Of a stretch of 15,695 nucleotides of DNA, positions 13,056-15,695 are shown one piece after another (positions within the stretch are counted from its first letter, which is position 1; every line of letters begins with the position of its first letter). The position numbers and the translations under genes are program-made. The stretch lies in assembly GCA_050247895.1 (NCBI GenBank), contig JBFWTJ010000065.1, positions 1-15,695 of the forward strand. Reading direction: 5' to 3'. The stretch is from CAVPEW01 sp050247895 (lineage in GTDB: Bacteria; Actinomycetota; Acidimicrobiia; Acidimicrobiales; VFJN01). The notes under the pieces are model-generated. The model ran no database searches. It was not told where the DNA came from and saw nothing but the letters and a program-made list of their open reading frames with translations.

Positions 13056-14542
13056 GCGCGCAGACCCTGCTGCCCCTGCCGGTGGTCATGCCGCTGATCG
13101 GCGCGGCGCTGTCGATCCTGCTCGGCCGGTCGCGCACCGCCCAGCGGGTCATCGGCCTGTCCGTGCTGGTCCTCGGGCTGGTCGTGTCGATCGTGCTGCT
13201 GGTCGAGGTCGACCGGGACGGCACGGTGGTGACCCAGGTCGGGGGGTGGGCCGCGCCGCTGGGCATCACGCTGGTGGCCGACCGGCTCTCGGCGATCATG
13301 CTCGTGGCCGGCTGGACGATGCTGCTGGCGGTGCTGGTCTTCGCCATCGGCCAGCCCGGCGCCGAGCGCAACCACGTCGGCTTCCAGTCCGTCTACATGG
13401 TGCTGGCCGCCGGGGTCTCGGCGTCGTTCGTGACCGGGGACCTGTTCAACCTGTTCGTGGCCTTCGAGATGATGCTGACGGCCAGCTACGTGCTGCTCAC
13501 CCTGGGCGGGCGGCGGGAGCAGGTCCGGGCCGGGATGACCTACATCGTCATCAGCCTCATCGCCTCGATGCTGTTCCTGGTCGCGCTGGCCTTCGTCTAC
13601 TCGGCCACCGGCACGGTCAACATGGCCGACCTGTCCGGTGCCATGGGCGAGCTGTCGCCCGCCCTGCGCCAGGGCTTCGCCGTGCTGCTGCTGGTCGTGT
13701 TCGGGATCAAGGCCGGCCTGTTCCCGCTGTTCTTCTGGCTGCCCGACGCCTACCCGACCGCGCCGTCGCCGGTCACCGCGGTGTTCGCCGGCCTGCTGAC
13801 CTAGGTCGGCGTGTACGCCATCATCCGGACCCAGACCCTGCTGTTCCCCCACGGGGACCGCCCGTCGGGCCTGATCCTGGCCATCGCCGGGGCGACCATG
13901 CTGGTGGGCATCCTCGGCGCCATCGCGCAGAGCGACATCAAGCGGATCCTGTCGTTCAACATCGTTAGCCACGTGGGCTACATGGTGATGGGGCTGGGCT
14001 TCTTCACGGTCGCCGGGCTGGCCGGGGCCGTCGTCTACGTCATCCACCACATCGTGGCCATGACCGCCCTGTTCCTCACCGAGGGCATCGTGGAGCACCG
14101 GGAGGGCACCGGCGACCTCGACCGCATCGGCGGGCTGGTGCGGACCGCGCCCTGGATCGGCGTGCTCTTCCTCGTGCCCGCCCTGGCCCTGGCCGGGATC
14201 CCCCCGCTGTCGGGCTTCGTGCCCAAGGTGGCGCTGGCCGAGGCCGGCTTCGCCAACGGCGACCACGTGGTGGTCGGGGTGAGCCTGCTCGTGAGCCTGC
14301 TCACGCTCTTCTCGATGACCAAGATCTGGGCCGGGGCGTTCTGGAGCCCGCCGACCGAGTCGGACATCCACCCGCCGCCCAAGCGGACCGGCCAGCCGGT
14401 GCTGATGGTGGCGCCGACCGCCGCGCTGGTGGTCGCCGGCCTGGCCATCGCCGCCTTCGCCGGGCCCCTCTACGAGCTCAGCCACCGGGCCGCGGTCGAC
14501 CTGCTCGACCCGGCGGTCTACGTCCGGGCGGTGCTCGGGTGA
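13052..14542 (+). pseudogene. mnhD: Mrp/Mnh antiporter subunit D (NuoM/N-like), interrupted by an in-frame TAG
   Basis: The full frame is 497 codons including the final TGA, the usual MrpD length. It is a second NuoL/M/N-type antiporter module. Glu139 (FVAFEMM) and Lys220 (FGIKAGLFPLFFWLPDAYP) are intact. The conserved motif AGLLT-K-VGVYAIIR is broken at codon 251, where TAG (13802-13804) stands in place of the lysine codon. After it the same frame continues with conserved MrpD sequence (SDIKRILSFNIVSHVGYM, then VIHHIVAMTALFLTEG) to a stop overlapping mnhE. As written the gene yields a 250-aa N-terminal piece; a C-terminal piece could only start at an internal codon such as GTG 13811. No second defect is visible, so this is a recent nonsense mutation, a sequence error or readthrough. 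GTG 13052 overlaps the mnhC stop. Confidence 0.9.
13802..13804 (+). other. In-frame TAG at the conserved LysTM8 codon of mnhD
   Basis: TAG GTC GGC GTG TAC stands where mnhA has AAG GCC GGC GTG TAC (Lys247). One A-to-T change at 13802 would convert AAG to TAG. No recoding element, downstream hairpin or suppressor tRNA gene is evident in the window. Confidence 0.9.
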
Positions 14543-15138
14543 GGCGGAGCTGGCTGCTGCCGCTGGGACTGGTCTGCGTCTGGCTCTTGAGCTGGGGCTC
14601 GCTGAGCGTGGCCAACGTGGTGAGCGGCGTGCTCGTCACCCTGGTCATCGTGGCCGTCTCGCCGGTCGCCCTGCCGCCCCGGGTCCACCGGTTGCGCCCG
14701 CTGGCGGTGGCCCGCCTGGCCGTGCACGTGGCCGGCCAGTTCCTGCGGTCCAACTGGGAGATGAGCCGGCAGATCCTGTCGCCCCGGCCGAGCCTGCGGA
14801 CCGGGGTGATCGCCTTCCCGGTGCAGACCCGGTCCGACCGGGTGGTGACCTTCATCGCCAACGTGTTGGCCCTCGCCCCGGGGACGCTGCCCCTCGACGT
14901 CCAGGGCGACCCGTCGGTCATCTACGTCCACGTCCTGCACCACGACGACGTGGAGCCGGTCCGGCGGGAGATCGCCCGCCTGGAGGCGCTGACCCGGGCC
15001 GCCCTCGGCCTGCCGCCCCTCGACGTGGAGGCGGACGCCGGCGACGGGGACGGCGATGTCGACGGTGACGGGGCCGGTGACGATGCCAAGGCGGGTGACG
15101 GTGCCGGTCCCGCCGGTGCGACCGGGGCGGCTCCGTGA
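14539..15138 (+). CDS. mnhE: Mrp/Mnh Na+/H+ antiporter subunit E with acidic repeat tail
   Basis: This 199-aa subunit has two N-terminal helices (about 5-42) followed by a cytoplasmic domain. Family landmarks are RSNWEMSRQILSPRP (70-84), GVIAFPVQTRSDRVVTFIANVLALAPGT (start about 89) and YVHVLHHDD (129-137). The core ends near residue 162. A tail of about 37 residues follows that is almost all Asp, Gly and Ala, including DGDVDG, which matches the DxDxDG start of a calcium-binding loop. The tail's DNA is built of short GGTGACGG-like repeats. GTG 14539 overlaps the mnhD stop (GTGA). The stop lies inside the first copy of a 27-bp duplication. Confidence 0.92.
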   Translation: MRRSWLLPLGLVCVWLLSWGSLSVANVVSGVLVTLVIVAVSPVALPPRVHRLRPLAVARLAVHVAGQFLRSNWEMSRQILSPRPSLRTGVIAFPVQTRSDRVVTFIANVLALAPGTLPLDVQGDPSVIYVHVLHHDDVEPVRREIARLEALTRAALGLPPLDVEADAGDGDGDVDGDGAGDDAKAGDGAGPAGATGAAP

Positions 15139-15177
15139 GCGGTGCGGGCCGGGGCGGTCCCGTGAGCGGTGCGGGCC
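15124..15177. repeat. 27-bp tandem duplication at the mnhE/mnhF junction
   Basis: Units 15124-15150 and 15151-15177 are near identical; they differ only around CGGCTCC versus CGGTCCC. Unit 1 contains the mnhE stop codon as part of GTGAGC. Both units carry a GTGAGCGGTGCGGG string. The length is a multiple of three. Confidence 0.9.
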
Positions 15178-15218
15178 GGTCGTCCGGGGGCCGCACCGGC
15201 GTCGGGAGGCGGCGATGA
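15135..15218 (+). CDS. Possible 27-aa coupling mini-ORF between mnhE and mnhF
   Basis: A frame of 27 codons starts at GTG 15135, overlapping the mnhE stop (GTGA), and ends at TGA 15216-15218, overlapping the mnhF ATG (ATGA). The peptide is Gly/Arg-rich with an imperfect repeat (VSGAGRGGP then VSGAGR) made by the 27-bp duplication, and ends GRRR. It has no recognisable function. It would let ribosomes pass from mnhE to mnhF without release, restoring the stop/start overlap seen at the other junctions of this operon. Against it, mnhF has its own GGGAGG ribosome binding site. Confidence 0.35.
   Translation: MSGAGRGGPVSGAGRSSGGRTGVGRRR
15204..15209 (+). promoter_or_regulatory. Ribosome binding site of mnhF
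   Basis: GGGAGG, 5 nt before the ATG at 15215. It fixes the mnhF start; a longer in-frame reading from 15056 lies inside mnhE and is arginine-rich shadow sequence. Confidence 0.8.
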
Positions 15219-15475
15219 GCGTCGTCAACGTGATGACCGTCGTGGTGCTGCTGGCCGCGGCGGGGACCTTCGCCGTGCGCCTCTACGTCGGCCCGTCGAT
15301 CTCGGACCGGGTCAACGCCCTGAACGGGGTGATCGCGGTCGGCATGGCGTCGATCGCGCTGCACGCCCGGGTCACCGGGGTCGGGTCGTTCCTCCCCGCC
15401 CTGGTCGTGCTGGCCCTGGTCGGCTTCATCGGGTCGGCGGTCATCGCCCGCTACCTGGAGGAGCGGGCCCGGTGA
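15215..15475 (+). CDS. mnhF: Mrp/Mnh Na+/H+ antiporter subunit F
   Basis: This 86-aa, three-helix subunit has the family signature VGPSISDRVNALN (25-37) after the first helix, followed by helices beginning VIAVGMASIALHAR and FLPALVVLALVGFIGSAVIA. Length is normal (about 90). In structures of Mrp complexes, F and G pack beside subunit A/E and are needed for activity, without carrying the canonical proton-path lysines. The start is ATG 15215 with GGGAGG upstream. The stop overlaps the mnhG start (GTGA). Confidence 0.93.
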   Translation: MSVVNVMTVVVLLAAAGTFAVRLYVGPSISDRVNALNGVIAVGMASIALHARVTGVGSFLPALVVLALVGFIGSAVIARYLEERAR

Positions 15476-15695
15476 TCGCCGACCTCCTGCTGCTGGCGGG
15501 CTCGCTGCTCATCCTCGTCGCGGCGATCGGCGTGCTGCGCTTCCGGGACGTGTTCGTGCGGATGCACGCCTCGGCCAAGGCGTCGGCCGCGGGCATCCTG
15601 CTGGTCCTGCTCGGCGCGGCCATCGGCGCGGCGACCGCCAACGACGTCACCTCGCTGCTGCTCGCGGCCCTCCTCCAGGTGGTGACCCTGCCCAT
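15472..15695 (+). CDS. mnhG: Mrp/Mnh Na+/H+ antiporter subunit G (partial, cut by window end)
   Basis: The first 74 codons are present and the gene continues past 15695. The sequence starts VIADLLLLAGSLLILVAAIG, then the family signature GVLRFRDVFVRMHASAKA (20-37), then helix GILLVLLGAAIGAAT and a segment ending LLAALLQVVTLP. MnhG is the last subunit in the standard mrp operon order. GTG 15472 overlaps the mnhF stop by 4 bp. Confidence 0.93.
   Translation, partial: MIADLLLLAGSLLILVAAIGVLRFRDVFVRMHASAKASAAGILLVLLGAAIGAATANDVTSLLLAALLQVVTLP

Noticed and set aside
13802..13804. Pyrrolysine or a reassigned TAG in mnhD as the default explanation
   Set aside because: No pyl genes or recoding signals are in the window, and TAG serves as a normal stop for the peroxiredoxin gene. 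It remains only as a testable minority option.

Overview
The window is very GC-rich bacterial chromosome (roughly 70% or more by eye). Codons almost always end in G or C, GTG starts are common, genes are tightly packed, and many operon-first genes look leaderless. This fits a high-GC actinobacterium. The gene content suggests the Acidimicrobiia/Iamia-like side, but that is an inference without a database search. I see no insertion sequences, phage genes, CRISPR array or rRNA.

Layout. 1-1056 (-): an ABC ATPase and the start of its FtsX/MacB-type permease. 1144-1180: a perfect 16-bp hairpin. 1198-1839 (-): a 1-Cys peroxiredoxin with a strong ribosome binding site. 1934-1970: two nested palindromes over a leaderless promoter. 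1974-2282 (+): a small helical phasin/HBHA-like protein. 2283-3660 (-): an XRE regulator and a cation diffusion facilitator (CDF) transporter in one operon; the regulator meets the small gene tail to tail through a shared TGATCA. 3711-3824: a 57-bp tandem repeat. 3827-6487 (-): a large HerA/DUF853-like ATPase. 6560-7752 (+): a NUDIX CoA-pyrophosphatase-like enzyme coupled to DNA-3-methyladenine glycosylase I. 7770-7846 (-): tRNA-Arg(CCT). 7876-8712 (+): a PgeF/YfiH-family protein. 8736-9679 (-): a crotonase-fold protein and a DUF6457-like small protein.

9827-15695 (+): a seven-gene Mrp/Mnh Na+(K+)/H+ antiporter operon, mnhABCDEFG, with mnhG cut by the window edge. Five of the six junctions are 4-bp GTGA stop/start overlaps, so the operon looks translationally coupled to give matched subunit amounts. 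At the E/F junction, a 27-codon mini-ORF containing a 27-bp duplication overlaps both neighbours.

The most striking observation is in mnhD. An in-frame TAG (13802-13804) replaces the codon for the conserved lysine of the NuoL/M/N-type proton channel; the paralogous codon in mnhA is AAG in almost the same sequence context. Everything downstream stays in frame and conserved to the normal end. This is a fresh nonsense mutation, a sequence error, or (much less likely) programmed readthrough. A second theme is that six of the nine operon-first genes have a TANNNT box 6-9 nt before the start codon and no Shine-Dalgarno sequence, which indicates leaderless transcripts.
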